A DNA stretch of 64,000 nt, taken from assembly GCF_005796205.1 (NCBI RefSeq), contig NZ_VAHN01000018.1:1-64000 (forward strand). Direction: 5' to 3'. Origin of the DNA: Pseudarthrobacter sp. NamE2 (GTDB lineage Bacteria; Actinomycetota; Actinomycetes; Actinomycetales; Micrococcaceae). The translations under genes and the position numbers were made by a program. The notes under the pieces are model-generated. The model saw only the letters and a list, made by a program, of their open reading frames with translations, had not been told where the DNA came from and searched no databases. Of this stretch, positions 50,375 through 59,968 are shown piece by piece. How positions within the stretch are numbered: the first letter of the stretch is position 1; every line of letters starts with the position of its first letter.

Positions 50375-50441
50375 CTGAGTTTTTGTCCAGATATGCAGGC
50401 TTTTAGGGCAGTTATCCCTGCATACCTGGACAAAAACTCAG
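50375..50441. repeat. dispersed palindromic element, copy B
   Basis: Near-perfect 25-bp inverted repeat (24 of 25 pairs): 50375-50399 and 50417-50441 around a 17-nt loop. Both ends read CTGAGTTTTTGTCCAG. It is related to the element at 23700-23759 and again follows a gene directly. Confidence 0.8.
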
Positions 50442-50487
50442 AGGAGGACGATAGTTGCGGGTCACGGCGGAGTTTCCGCGTCGGGAA

Positions 50488-52455
50488 CTAATGGCGGATC
50501 GGCACCCGCCTCGGTCCGGAGGCGAGAATGGCCGCAGCGATTTCGTCGGCGTCGCGGAGTGTGCGCTGCCCGCTGCGGTACACCGGCCCCTTGCGCGGAA
50601 CGGCTTCGGCGGCGATCGCAGTCCCCCACTGAGCAGACGAGAGCTGCAGCCCCAACACATAGAGCCCCTTGCTGACAGCCCCGTTGGCGGCCACGGGCCG
50701 GTACGGATGCGGCACCACGTCCAGGCCGGTGGACTGCACGGGAACCCCCTCCGTCGTCATCATAAGCTTCGGCCGGACTGCGCCGTCCGCCAGCAACTGC
50801 CCAAGGAGCGGCGAAGCGTTGGCCGAAACCCGGTTTCCGGGCGCCAGGGCTTCCACCATTGTGGCTGCGGTAGCGGGCGGACCGTCGACCCACGGCGAGG
50901 CCGCCGTAAACACCCGGTTCCGGCGGTCAACACCGAACTTCGGATCCGGGCCCACGAAGCTGACAACTCCGGCCCGCGCCAGCGCGGCCAGCTGCTCCGA
51001 ACGCAACGCCGGCGGCCCGCTGGCGAGGCCCTCCACAAACGACTCGAACCAGCCACGCAGCCCGGCAACCCATGACTCGTCAGTGATGCCGCCGTCGGCC
51101 ACTGCTGTTTTGAGCACAGCACGCCCGTGGTGGAGGGCGCCGATTGCCATCTTGAGGGGATCGTCCTCGCCCATGGCGGACCGCCGCGCGTCATCCAGCA
51201 GGTACTCCACCACGGCGGCGTCGTGCTCCGCCCGTGAGGCGAAGGACCTGCCGGCCAGCGGGGTGGCGAGTCCGGCAAGGTCCAGCCGGTGGCGCGGGCC
51301 CACGTGGATGGCCAGCACGCTTTCCACGCTGTCCTCCCAGTTGCCCGCACTGTGGGTATGCGGGTGCAGGCCTTCCTCGAGCGCCGCAAGGAAGGCCGCC
51401 CGGTCCGGCACCGCACCGGGCTGCGAGCGCACGAGGGTGGAGTAGTAGGCCCAGAGGGTGTCGCGCTGCAGCAGGGGCCACAGGTCGTGGTCGAAGCCCG
51501 GCTTGATCCCGGCTGTGCGGAACCGGTCCAGCGCGTCTTCCGTCAGGTACCGGAGGCTGACCGACGCCGGGTAGTAGCCTTCCGTCGCCGCCTTCGCCCG
51601 GTACGGGGTGCCTCGCCGGGACGCCGCGATGATCAAAGGCTCCTGGCCGGACGGTTCGTACTCCAGCCGCCCGCCGTTCGGGACGAACTTTCCGCCGCGG
51701 CCCTCAGTAAGCGCAACCACGGTGTCGAAGAAGTTCAGCCCCATGCCGCGGACCAGCACCGGTTCGCCCGCCGGGACCCGGGACCAGTCGACGTCCGCGG
51801 GGACCGCCGGCGGCAGGTACAGCAGGCCCAACTGCTCCGCCGCGGCCTGCAGTTCCCGCTGTTCGGGATTCAACCGCGACGGAATGTGTCCCAGCGCCAG
51901 GACCACGGACCCGGTGCGGAGCAACCCACCGGTGGCCAGGCCGACGTCGTACATGCCGTCTCCTGCCGGGCGTACGGACACAGCGGACGTCTCATGGAAA
52001 TCGATCGTGACGCCGTCGGGCGCCTTGGCCAGCACCTCCTCCAGGGTGGAGCGCAGGTACCTGCCGTAGAGGGCCCGGCTGGGGAAGTCGTTGGGTCCGA
52101 GGACGGCGAGCTCCGCGCGCTCGTCTTCGCTGAGGGAGGGCAGCGGGTGGTGCAGCTGCCGGACCCGCCACTGGTCAAAGGAGGTGCCGGCCAGCGGTGC
52201 CGGCAGGGATGGGTCCTGCGGGACCAGCGTGGGGTAGAACGACTGGGTGTTCATCAGGTACAGCCGCGACTGCCCGGGCTGCCAGACATGCCCCGGGCCC
52301 GCCGGGTAGGGATCAACGACGTCGATGTGGAGCCGGAGTGCGCGGCCGGCGGAAGAATTGCGGGCAGCGGCGTGGGCGAGCAGCCGTTCCAGCACGCTGG
52401 TGCCGCGGGGACCGGCCCCGATGATGGCGGCCCGGATGCTCTGCGTATTTTCCAC
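50488..52455 (-). CDS. FAD/NAD(P)-binding oxidoreductase-like protein
   Basis: 655 residues. AAIIGAGPRGTSVLERLL (about 9-26) is the FAD/NAD(P)-binding motif of the family of large proteins with an N-terminal FAD-NAD(P) domain (YdhS-like). Further cofactor segments: VVLALGHIP and LVRGMGLNFFDTVVALTEG. The family includes hydroxyacylpyruvate-like or siderophore-linked oxidoreductases, but most are uncharacterised. ATG start at 52455, divergent from the prolyl oligopeptidase across 65 bases. Confidence 0.8.
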   Translation of the reverse strand: MENTQSIRAAIIGAGPRGTSVLERLLAHAAARNSSAGRALRLHIDVVDPYPAGPGHVWQPGQSRLYLMNTQSFYPTLVPQDPSLPAPLAGTSFDQWRVRQLHHPLPSLSEDERAELAVLGPNDFPSRALYGRYLRSTLEEVLAKAPDGVTIDFHETSAVSVRPAGDGMYDVGLATGGLLRTGSVVLALGHIPSRLNPEQRELQAAAEQLGLLYLPPAVPADVDWSRVPAGEPVLVRGMGLNFFDTVVALTEGRGGKFVPNGGRLEYEPSGQEPLIIAASRRGTPYRAKAATEGYYPASVSLRYLTEDALDRFRTAGIKPGFDHDLWPLLQRDTLWAYYSTLVRSQPGAVPDRAAFLAALEEGLHPHTHSAGNWEDSVESVLAIHVGPRHRLDLAGLATPLAGRSFASRAEHDAAVVEYLLDDARRSAMGEDDPLKMAIGALHHGRAVLKTAVADGGITDESWVAGLRGWFESFVEGLASGPPALRSEQLAALARAGVVSFVGPDPKFGVDRRNRVFTAASPWVDGPPATAATMVEALAPGNRVSANASPLLGQLLADGAVRPKLMMTTEGVPVQSTGLDVVPHPYRPVAANGAVSKGLYVLGLQLSSAQWGTAIAAEAVPRKGPVYRSGQRTLRDADEIAAAILASGPRRVPIRH

Positions 52456-52520
52456 GGCATCCAGCGTACGGGCTGATCACGTGACTTGCCCGCCGGCACC
52501 GATGTTGTTTGGATGGGCGG

Positions 52521-54746
52521 ATGACCACCACTGCAGCTGATCCAGGACGCGCTCCTGCCGCTATCGCGCCCGAGCCCACCGATGAGAATGTCTGGCTTGA
52601 GGACATCTACGGCGAAGAACAGCTCGCCTGGGTGAAGGAGCAGAACTCCCGTACAGAGGATTTGCTGGAGGACGCCGACTACGCGGAACTCGAGGACAGC
52701 ATCCTGGAGGTGCTCGACTCCACCGACCGGATACCGATGGTGGGAAAGCGCGGCGACTGGTACTACAACTTCTGGAGGGACCAGCAAAACCCCAAGGGCC
52801 TGTGGCGCCGCACCACGTGGGAGAGCTACTGCACTGACTCCCCTGAGTGGGAGGTCCTGCTCGACGTGGACGCGCTGGCCGCCGCCGAAGGTGAGGAGTG
52901 GGTGTTCCACGGCGCCACGTTCCTCCGCCCGCCGGCCGGCGAACCGTACCGGCTGGCCCTGCTGGCGCTCTCCCCCGACGGCGGTGACGCCAACCGGTAC
53001 CGGGAATACGACGTTGAGGCCCGGGCCTTTGTTGACCCTGCGGGCGGGGGTTTCGACCTGCCGACGGCGAAGGGCAACGTGTCCTGGCTGGATGCGGACA
53101 CGCTGCTGGTAGCCTCCACCGCGGACGGGCTGCCCCGGACGGCCTCCTCCTACGCGCGGACCGCGGTCACCCTGAAGCGCAGCGAAAGCCTTTCCGCTGC
53201 TCCCCGGCTGTTCGAGGTCCCCGAGGACCACATGATGGCGGTGGTTGCCCACGATTCCACTCCGGGCTTTGAACGCACCTTTGCCATGGACTACATCGAT
53301 TTCTTCAACCGGACAAACCTCGTGCTGCGGGACGGTTCCTGGGTGGCTATCGACGTCCCCACCGACGTCAACGTCAGCGCGCACCGTGAGTGGCTGCTGT
53401 TCCGTCCGCAGCAGGACTGGGTGCTGGACGGCACCACCTACCCGGCCGGATCGCTGCTGGCCGCGGGCTTCGAGGACTACCTTTCCGGCGGACGCGACCT
53501 CGCCGTCCTGTTCACCCCGGACGCCCACACCTCCCTGCAGTCATGGAGCTGGACGCGGAACTTCCTGCTCCTGAACCTCCTCAGGGACGTCTCGTCGGAG
53601 ATCCGGGTCCTGGACCCGTCCCGGCCCGCGGAAGGTCCGGACGGCGCCTGGGCATCGAGTCCCCTGGATGCTTGCCCGCCCCTGCACGACGTCAATGCCT
53701 ACGCGGTGGACGACGAGGACGAGGCAGCAGCCGACGGCGGTGCAGGCGATGACTTCTGGCTGGTCGCCACAGGCTTCACCACGCCGAGCACCCTGATGCG
53801 GGGAACGTTGGAACGCAACCATAACGACGGCGGGGTCCCCGGCGTGGGAAGCCGGCATGGGGTGGTGAAGGCGTCGCCGTCGTTCTTTGCGGACAGCGAC
53901 TATGAGGTGCAGCAGCATTTCGCCGCCTCCGACGACGGCACGCGCGTCCCGTACTTCCAGGTGGCCGCCCGGAACCTGCCCCTGGATGGACAGAATCCCA
54001 CCCAGCTGTCCGGCTACGGAGGCTTCGAAATTTCCCGCACTCCCGCCTACAGCGGCACCGTGGGCAGGGCGTGGCTGGAACGCAGGACCGCCGGCATCCC
54101 CGGCAATGACGGTGGGGGCACTCACTCCCGCGGCGGTGTCTACGTGGTGGCGAACATCCGCGGCGGCGGCGAGTACGGGCCGTCCTGGCACCGGGCGGCG
54201 CTAAAGGAAAACCGGCACAAGGCGTACCAGGACTTCGCCGCCGTGGCCCGGGACCTCATCAACCGCGGGGTCACCTCGCGGGAGCGGCTGGGCTGTGTGG
54301 GCGGGTCAAACGGCGGCCTGCTGGTGGGCAACATGCTGACACAGTACCCGGAGCTTTTCGGCGCCGTTTCCTGCGGCGTTCCGCTGCTGGACATGCGCCG
54401 TTATACCAAGCTCTCCGCCGGCCACTCCTGGATTGCCGAGTACGGCGACCCGGACGTGCCGGGGCAGTGGGAGTACATTCGGACCTTCTCCCCGTACCAC
54501 CTGCTTCGGGACGGCGTGGATTACCCCAACACGTTCATCTGGACGGCCACCTCGGACGACAGGGTGGGACCGGTGCAGGCCCGCAAGATGGCCGCGCGCA
54601 TGCTGGCCATGGGCATCCGCAACGTCTGGTTCCACGAGGCATTGGAGGGGGGCCACGCCGGGGCCTCCGACAACCGGCAGGCCGCCGCGCTGCAGGCCCG
54701 CAGCCAGCATTTCCTGTGGAAGGCACTGGCGGGCGGGAACTTGTGA
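52521..54746 (+). CDS. prolyl oligopeptidase family serine peptidase (S9A)
   Basis: 741 residues from the ATG at 52521. N-terminal seven-bladed propeller (about 75-440) and C-terminal alpha/beta hydrolase domain with S596 in GGSNGG, the DDRV acidic motif at 679-682 and H712 in EGGHAG. No signal peptide, so cytoplasmic; cleaves short peptides after proline or related residues. It overlaps the GNAT gene by one base. A Met 4 codons upstream is an alternative start. Triad complete. Confidence 0.9.
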   Translation: MTTTAADPGRAPAAIAPEPTDENVWLEDIYGEEQLAWVKEQNSRTEDLLEDADYAELEDSILEVLDSTDRIPMVGKRGDWYYNFWRDQQNPKGLWRRTTWESYCTDSPEWEVLLDVDALAAAEGEEWVFHGATFLRPPAGEPYRLALLALSPDGGDANRYREYDVEARAFVDPAGGGFDLPTAKGNVSWLDADTLLVASTADGLPRTASSYARTAVTLKRSESLSAAPRLFEVPEDHMMAVVAHDSTPGFERTFAMDYIDFFNRTNLVLRDGSWVAIDVPTDVNVSAHREWLLFRPQQDWVLDGTTYPAGSLLAAGFEDYLSGGRDLAVLFTPDAHTSLQSWSWTRNFLLLNLLRDVSSEIRVLDPSRPAEGPDGAWASSPLDACPPLHDVNAYAVDDEDEAAADGGAGDDFWLVATGFTTPSTLMRGTLERNHNDGGVPGVGSRHGVVKASPSFFADSDYEVQQHFAASDDGTRVPYFQVAARNLPLDGQNPTQLSGYGGFEISRTPAYSGTVGRAWLERRTAGIPGNDGGGTHSRGGVYVVANIRGGGEYGPSWHRAALKENRHKAYQDFAAVARDLINRGVTSRERLGCVGGSNGGLLVGNMLTQYPELFGAVSCGVPLLDMRRYTKLSAGHSWIAEYGDPDVPGQWEYIRTFSPYHLLRDGVDYPNTFIWTATSDDRVGPVQARKMAARMLAMGIRNVWFHEALEGGHAGASDNRQAAALQARSQHFLWKALAGGNL

Positions 54747-55273
54747 TGCCGGAACTATCGGTGCGGCGCGCGGCCGCAGCCGACGCCGAACGGCTCGGCG
54801 AGGTGCATATCCGCTGCTGGCGGGAAACCTACCGCGGGATGTTGTCTGATGCTTTCCTGGCCAGCGTCGATCCCGCCAACAGGGTGGCGCTGTGGCGGCA
54901 TTTGCTGGACCGGACGGACCCTGCCGAGGCCTGGGTGGCGTGCGACGCCGGCACGATCGTCGGGTTTGCAGGTGTCCGTTACGGTCCCGGGCCCGGTTCC
55001 CCCGAGGGCCACCCGCCGCCCGCCTCCGGCGACCTTGAACTGTGGGGCCTGTACCTGCTTGCCTCCCACCAGGGACTGGGCCTGGGAAGGCGGCTGCTGG
55101 AGTGTGCGATCGGGCAGGAGGCGGCCAGCCTCTGGGTGGCCGGCGACAACGCCCGGGCGATCAGCTTCTACCGCCGGTTCGGCTTCGAGCCCGATGGCGC
55201 CGAGGACGTTCTTGCCGCGTGGGAGAACATCCGCGAGATCCGGATGGTCCGTCCGGCGCAGCATCCTTCCTGA
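54746..55273 (+). CDS. GNAT family N-acetyltransferase
   Basis: 175 residues. VRRAAAADAERLGEVHIRCWRETYRG is the typical first part of the fold; LWGLYLLASHQGLGLGRRLLE carries the Q/RxxGxG/A acetyl-CoA motif (QGLGLG); NARAISFYRRFGF is motif B. Substrate unknown. The start codon shares a base with the stop of the peptidase gene (TGATG), so translation is coupled. Confidence 0.88.
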   Translation: MPELSVRRAAAADAERLGEVHIRCWRETYRGMLSDAFLASVDPANRVALWRHLLDRTDPAEAWVACDAGTIVGFAGVRYGPGPGSPEGHPPPASGDLELWGLYLLASHQGLGLGRRLLECAIGQEAASLWVAGDNARAISFYRRFGFEPDGAEDVLAAWENIREIRMVRPAQHPS

Positions 55274-55370
55274 TCGAAGCCCGGCACCTGGCGTGCCTCC
55301 GGAACTGATCGAGCCGTTTTGCACAGAATGCCCGGATCTGCGTATCCTTGGTGGGCTAGGAATAGCAATT

Positions 55371-55459
55371 GGAGACGTGCCAGAGCGGCCGAATGGACTT
55401 CACTGCTAATGAAGGGTCGGGGTTAAACTCGACCGGGGGTTCAAATCCCCCCGTCTCCG
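55371..55459 (+). tRNA. tRNA-Ser (anticodon GCT)
   Basis: 89 nt class II tRNA: acceptor GGAGACG/CGTCTCC, anticodon stem CTTCA/TGAAG with loop CTGCTAA (GCT at 55405-55407), long variable arm and T-arm with GTTCAAATC. No encoded CCA. Confidence 0.97.
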
Positions 55460-55464
55460 CGTTT

Positions 55465-55492
55465 GGCCCCGATCTTCGGACCGGGGCCTTTT
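55465..55492. terminator. terminator after tRNA-Ser(GCT)
   Basis: GGCCCCG (55465-55471) and CGGGGCC (55482-55488) close a hairpin with a TTCG tetraloop, followed by TTTT on the plus strand. It also lies past the recQ-like stop on the minus strand. Confidence 0.85.
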
Positions 55493-55520
55493 GCGTATCC
55501 GGGTGATGCAGGTGCGGAAG

Positions 55521-57731
55521 TCAGCCGGCCTGGGCAAGAACGAGCGGAAGAACGGCACCAGCTCCGGCCTGCCGAAGGGCGCGGCCCGCGACAGTGAGCG
55601 TCCACCGGCTGTCCGCCAGGTCGTCGATGAGCAACACGCTTTGCCCTTGGGCTGAAGCCAGTGCCGCTTCCAGTTCGGGGCTGGCCACGATCCGGTCCCA
55701 GACGCCGGCCAGCCGGTAGGCGCTGTTGCCGCCGCGGCTCCCGGTGGGCCCGCCATGCGCCAACTGCAGCTCGCCGAGGTAGGGGATGCGGCCGATCTCC
55801 GAGATGCCCCTGGCCAGTGAACCCACCAGCTGCGGCTTGCTCCGGGACGGGACACTCACGATGGCGGCCGGCCTTCCCGCGCCGCTCCAGCCAGGAGTAC
55901 GGGAATCGCCGGCGCCCCACTCACGGAGCACCTGGACGCACGCCTGCAGCATTCCCGGATCCACGGGCCGGTCCCCGGCGCCGGCGGCAAAGAGTTCACG
56001 CAGGGCACTGCCCCAGCCCAGGTCCGTCAGCCTGGCCAGGATTCTACCCTCCGTGAGGCCTTCGCCGGGCTTCAGTTTGCCCTTCACCGGCACGCCCAGG
56101 CGGTCCATGCCGCTGGGCCACTGCAGCCGCGGCTCAAGGATGCCGCCGGCCCGGCTGAGGGTCTGGCCGGCGGCTGTCGTGGCATCCTCCGCCACGTCCA
56201 CCGGGAACCAGCGTCCGGCGCAGTTGTCGCACCGTCCGCAGGCGTGCGCCGTCTCATCGTCCAGGACCGAGGTGATGTACTCCATCCGGCACCCTGCCGT
56301 GTCCTGGTAGATCACCATGGAATCCTGCTCGTCCACCCGGGCCTGGGCAATCCGCTGGTAGCGTTCGGCGTCGTAGATCCACGGCTGTCCGGTGGACCGC
56401 CAGCCGCCGCCCACCCGCTCCACCGCTCCGTCCACGGACAGGACCTTGAGCAACAGTTCGAGCGGGGTCCGGCGGAGGTCCACGCACGCTTCCAGGGCGA
56501 CGGTGGAGAGGGCGGTGCCGGCCTCTGCCAGTGCCGTGAGAACGGCGGCCGCCTTGTCCTCGGAGGGCATGGACGCGGTGGCGAAGTACTGCCAGATTTC
56601 CCGGTCCTCGGATCCTGGGAGGAGCAGGACGTCCGCGTTGGCGGCGCCGCGGCCCGCGCGTCCCACCTGCTGGTAGTAGGCCACGGGTGACGAGGGCGCG
56701 CCCAGGTGGACGACGAAGCCGAGGTCCGGCTTGTCGAAGCCCATGCCCAGTGCCGAGGTAGCCACCAGCGCCTTCACCTGGTTGTCCTTCAGCAGTTGCT
56801 CCGCGCGTTCCCGGTCCGCGGGATCGGTCCGGCCGGTGTAGGACAGTACCTGGTGCCCGGCTTCGGACAGGAGCCGGGCGGTGTCTTCCGCGGCCGACAC
56901 AGTGAGGGTGTAGATGATGCCGCTCCCCGGAAGATCCGCCAGATGCGTCAGCAGCCAGCCCAGGCGCTGCCTGGAGTCCGGAAGGGACAGTACGCCCAGC
57001 CGGAGCGAATCCCGGCCCAGGGCGCCGCGGATGGTAAGGACGCCGGCTCCCAGCTGTTCCTCAATATCGTGTACCACCCGGGAGTTCGCCGTGGCAGTGG
57101 TGGCAAGCACGGGGACGGCTTCAGGCAGCCGGGTGATGAGGTCCGCGATCCTGCGGTAGTCAGGCCGGAAGTCGTGCCCCCAGTCGGAGATGCAGTGCGC
57201 TTCGTCGATGACCAGCAGTCCGGTCCGCCGGATCAGTTCGGGCAGCTGGTTTTCCCGGAAGGAAGGGTTGGTAAGCCTTTCGGGAGAGACGAGCAGGACG
57301 TCCACCTCGTCTGCCGCCAGCTGTTCACGCACGGTGTCCCACTCCAGCTGGTTGGCGGAATTGATGGCCACTGCGCGGACGCCGGCCCGCGCAGCGGCAG
57401 CCACCTGGTCCCGCATGAGGGCAAGCAAGGGCGAGACAATCAGCGTTGGACCGGCGCCCCGCCGGCGCAGGAGCAGGGACGCGACGAAGTACACGGCCGA
57501 TTTTCCCCAGCCGGTGCGCTGGACCACCAAGGCCCGCCTCCCGCCGTCGACCAGCGCCTCGATGGCTTCAAACTGCCCTTCGTGGAAATCCGCCCCGGGA
57601 TGTCCCACCAGTTCGCGGAGAACGTCCAGCGCCTGGCGGTGCGTGGCTGAGCCGGTACCGGAAGCGGCGGACGCCGTGCCGGGCGAAGGAGGTGTGTCGG
57701 TCAGGGTGGCTGCATGCTGGTTATCGACCAT
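55521..57731 (-). CDS. RecQ family ATP-dependent DNA helicase with phosphoribosyltransferase-like C-terminus
   Basis: 736 residues from the ATG at 57731. Helicase motifs: Walker A TGWGKS (73-78), DEAH (176-179) followed by CISDWGHDFRPDYRRI, and motif VI QQVGRAGRG. A RecQ zinc-binding block follows with CGRCDNC. Instead of an HRDC domain the protein ends in a region (about 620-736) carrying VLLIDDLADSRWTLTVAG, like the PRPP loop of type I phosphoribosyltransferases. Likely unwinds DNA in repair; the tail's role is unknown. A longer frame to 57815 overlaps the divergent gene's promoter. Confidence 0.85.
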   Translation of the reverse strand: MVDNQHAATLTDTPPSPGTASAASGTGSATHRQALDVLRELVGHPGADFHEGQFEAIEALVDGGRRALVVQRTGWGKSAVYFVASLLLRRRGAGPTLIVSPLLALMRDQVAAAARAGVRAVAINSANQLEWDTVREQLAADEVDVLLVSPERLTNPSFRENQLPELIRRTGLLVIDEAHCISDWGHDFRPDYRRIADLITRLPEAVPVLATTATANSRVVHDIEEQLGAGVLTIRGALGRDSLRLGVLSLPDSRQRLGWLLTHLADLPGSGIIYTLTVSAAEDTARLLSEAGHQVLSYTGRTDPADRERAEQLLKDNQVKALVATSALGMGFDKPDLGFVVHLGAPSSPVAYYQQVGRAGRGAANADVLLLPGSEDREIWQYFATASMPSEDKAAAVLTALAEAGTALSTVALEACVDLRRTPLELLLKVLSVDGAVERVGGGWRSTGQPWIYDAERYQRIAQARVDEQDSMVIYQDTAGCRMEYITSVLDDETAHACGRCDNCAGRWFPVDVAEDATTAAGQTLSRAGGILEPRLQWPSGMDRLGVPVKGKLKPGEGLTEGRILARLTDLGWGSALRELFAAGAGDRPVDPGMLQACVQVLREWGAGDSRTPGWSGAGRPAAIVSVPSRSKPQLVGSLARGISEIGRIPYLGELQLAHGGPTGSRGGNSAYRLAGVWDRIVASPELEAALASAQGQSVLLIDDLADSRWTLTVAGRALRQAGAGAVLPLVLAQAG

Positions 57732-57856
57732 TGGTTCAGTATCCCAGCCGCCTCCGACAGCGGGCATCCTCCGGTCCCGTATGTGGAAACTCCCCGGAGC
57801 CACGACGTTTCCCACATGTCACTGGACGCCGCCCCACCGGAGCGCAGGCTTGCCCG

Positions 57857-57862
57857 TAAGAT
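57857..57862 (+). promoter_or_regulatory. -10 element of a leaderless phosphomannomutase promoter
   Basis: TAAGAT ends 7 bases before the GTG start, with no ribosome-binding site between, the usual layout for leaderless mRNAs. No good -35 hexamer was seen. Confidence 0.5.
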
Positions 57863-57869
57863 AAAGCCC

Positions 57870-59288
57870 GTGACTAGCGAACAGACAACGACTTTTGATC
57901 TCTCGGCATCCTTCAAGGCCTACGATGTCCGCGGCATTGTGGGCGAGTCCATCACCGCCGAAATCGTCGAAGCCGTGGGGGCAGCGTTCGTGGACGTCCT
58001 GCAGCTCGAAGGCGAAACGATCCTGGTGGGCGGGGACATGCGTCCTTCCTCCCCCGAATTCAGCAAGGCCTTCGCCAACGGTGCATCGGCCCGCGGCGCC
58101 AATGTCGAGCTGCTCGACCTGATTTCAACTGACGAACTGTACTTCGCGTGCGGCTTCCTGAACCGCGCCGGCGCCACTTTCACCGCCAGTCACAACCCAG
58201 CCGGCTACAACGGCATCAAGATGTCCAAGGCCGGTGCCGTCCCCATCTCCTCCGAGACGGGCCTCAAGGACATCCAGGCCCTCGCCGAGCAGTACCTTAA
58301 CAGCGGCACCATCCCGGAAGCGGCCAGCCGCGGCCTGATCAGTGTCCGCGATGTACTCAAGGACTACGCGGAGTACCTGCGCAAGCTCGTTGACCTGTCC
58401 GGTTCCCGCCCGCTCAAGGTGGTGGTGGACGCCGGCAACGGCATGGCCGGCCTCACCACACCCGCGGTCCTGGGCGACGCACTGCTGCCCAAGCTTCCGT
58501 TCGACATCATCCCTCTGTACTTCGAACTGGACGGTTCCTTCCCCAACCACCCCGCCAACCCGCTTGAACCCGAAAACCTCCGCGACCTGCAGTCTGCCGT
58601 GATCAAGCACGGCGCGGACATCGGACTGGCTTTCGACGGCGACGCCGACCGCTGCTTCGTCATCGATGAAAAGGGCGAGCCCGTGTCGCCGTCGGCCATC
58701 ACGGGCATGGTGGCGCGCCGTGAAATCGCCCGTGCCAAGGCCCAAGGCGAAACCACCCCCACGATCATCCACAACCTCCTCTGCTCCCGCGCGGTCGCCG
58801 AGCTGGTGGAGCACGATGGCGGCCGGGCAGTCCGCACGCGCGTCGGCCACTCCTTCATCAAGGCAGTCATGGCCAAGGAGGGTGCGGTGTTCGGCGGCGA
58901 GCACTCGGCCCACTTCTATTTCCGCGACTTCTGGAACGCCGATACCGGCATGCTGGCCGCCATGCACGTCCTGGCGGCCCTCGGCGAGCAGGACGGCCCG
59001 CTGTCCGAGCTCGCCCGCGAGTACGAGCCCTACATCAGCTCCGGCGAGATCAATTCCGAGGTGGACGACAAGCCCGCCGCCGTCGAGCGCGTACGGGAAG
59101 CTTTCGCCGGTGAGGACATCACCATTGACACCCTGGACGGCAGCACATTCACGGCCAAGGACGGCAGCTACTGGTTCAACCTGCGCCCGTCCAACACCGA
59201 GCCGTTCCTCCGCCTTAACGCGGAAGCCACGGACCGCGCCACCATGGAACGGATCCGCGACCGCGTCCTGGCACTGGTCCGGGCCTAG
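57870..59288 (+). CDS. manB: phosphomannomutase/phosphoglucomutase
   Basis: 472 residues from the GTG at 57870. Alpha-D-phosphohexomutase with S107 in TASHNPAGYNG (phosphoserine), metal loop DGDADR at 256-261, sugar loop GEHSAH and phosphate-binding NLRPSNTEPFLRLN near the C-terminus. Makes mannose-1-phosphate (or glucose-1-phosphate) for glycans. Followed after 6 bases by a conserved hypothetical. A longer frame from 57714 is discounted. Confidence 0.92.
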   Translation: MTSEQTTTFDLSASFKAYDVRGIVGESITAEIVEAVGAAFVDVLQLEGETILVGGDMRPSSPEFSKAFANGASARGANVELLDLISTDELYFACGFLNRAGATFTASHNPAGYNGIKMSKAGAVPISSETGLKDIQALAEQYLNSGTIPEAASRGLISVRDVLKDYAEYLRKLVDLSGSRPLKVVVDAGNGMAGLTTPAVLGDALLPKLPFDIIPLYFELDGSFPNHPANPLEPENLRDLQSAVIKHGADIGLAFDGDADRCFVIDEKGEPVSPSAITGMVARREIARAKAQGETTPTIIHNLLCSRAVAELVEHDGGRAVRTRVGHSFIKAVMAKEGAVFGGEHSAHFYFRDFWNADTGMLAAMHVLAALGEQDGPLSELAREYEPYISSGEINSEVDDKPAAVERVREAFAGEDITIDTLDGSTFTAKDGSYWFNLRPSNTEPFLRLNAEATDRATMERIRDRVLALVRA

Positions 59289-59294
59289 GCTGTC

Positions 59295-59783
59295 ATGGCT
59301 GACGCCATCCAGCCCGGCACTGAGGGACAGTCCGCCTGGCGGGACTCGGTTCCTGAAACGACGGCAACTGACCTGGAGAACCTCCTGGGAACGGGCATCA
59401 GCGCCGCCCAGGAGCAACTCGAGCGCAACGGCGGCTTCCTGCCTTTCGCCCTGACAGTCCAGAACGACGGTGAGGTTCGTCTTGTCGCCGTGTCACCCGC
59501 CGATGCGCCTGAGGGGACGGACGCGGACTTCGATGCCGATACCATGATCAGCGATCTGCAGGCGCTGCTCCGGCAGATCCGCGCGGACTTCCGCGCGGCC
59601 GCCGTCGTTTGTGACATCCTGCTGGTGGAAGAGGACTCGGATGCCATCCATGTGGCTGCCGAGCACCGGGACGGTTCGGTGTTCGCAGCCGTCCTGCCTT
59701 ACGCGGCCAACACCGCGGGCAGGACCTTTGAGTTCGGCGAATTGGGCGCCGACGACAACGAAGCCACGATCTGGGTGGACTAG
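59295..59783 (+). CDS. conserved hypothetical protein
   Basis: 162 residues, acidic, with ENLLGTGISAAQEQLERNGG and FLPFALTVQNDGEVRLVAV in front and a beta-rich centre. Proteins of this shape follow manB in many Arthrobacter-type genomes. No known function. Starts 6 bases after manB and is probably co-transcribed. A 31-codon ORF at 59798-59893 behind it is not credited. Confidence 0.65.
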   Translation: MADAIQPGTEGQSAWRDSVPETTATDLENLLGTGISAAQEQLERNGGFLPFALTVQNDGEVRLVAVSPADAPEGTDADFDADTMISDLQALLRQIRADFRAAAVVCDILLVEEDSDAIHVAAEHRDGSVFAAVLPYAANTAGRTFEFGELGADDNEATIWVD

Positions 59784-59968
59784 ACCGCGTCCGGCTTATG
59801 AAGGTCAACGCCCTGCGGGAGCTGGACACCCGGGGCGACCCGGCAGAGTGCATGGCCGCCACCACAGGCCCCGGACATCTGGCGGGCCAATAACCCACCG
59901 AGTTTTCGGGCAGGTACCACGGGCTACGTGCCCCGGAAGTCCCGGTATCTGTCAAAAGAGTCCTAAGA

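Noticed and set aside
59798..59893. 31-codon ORF after the hypothetical gene downstream of manB
   Set aside because: Too short, no ribosome-binding site and no similarity recognised.
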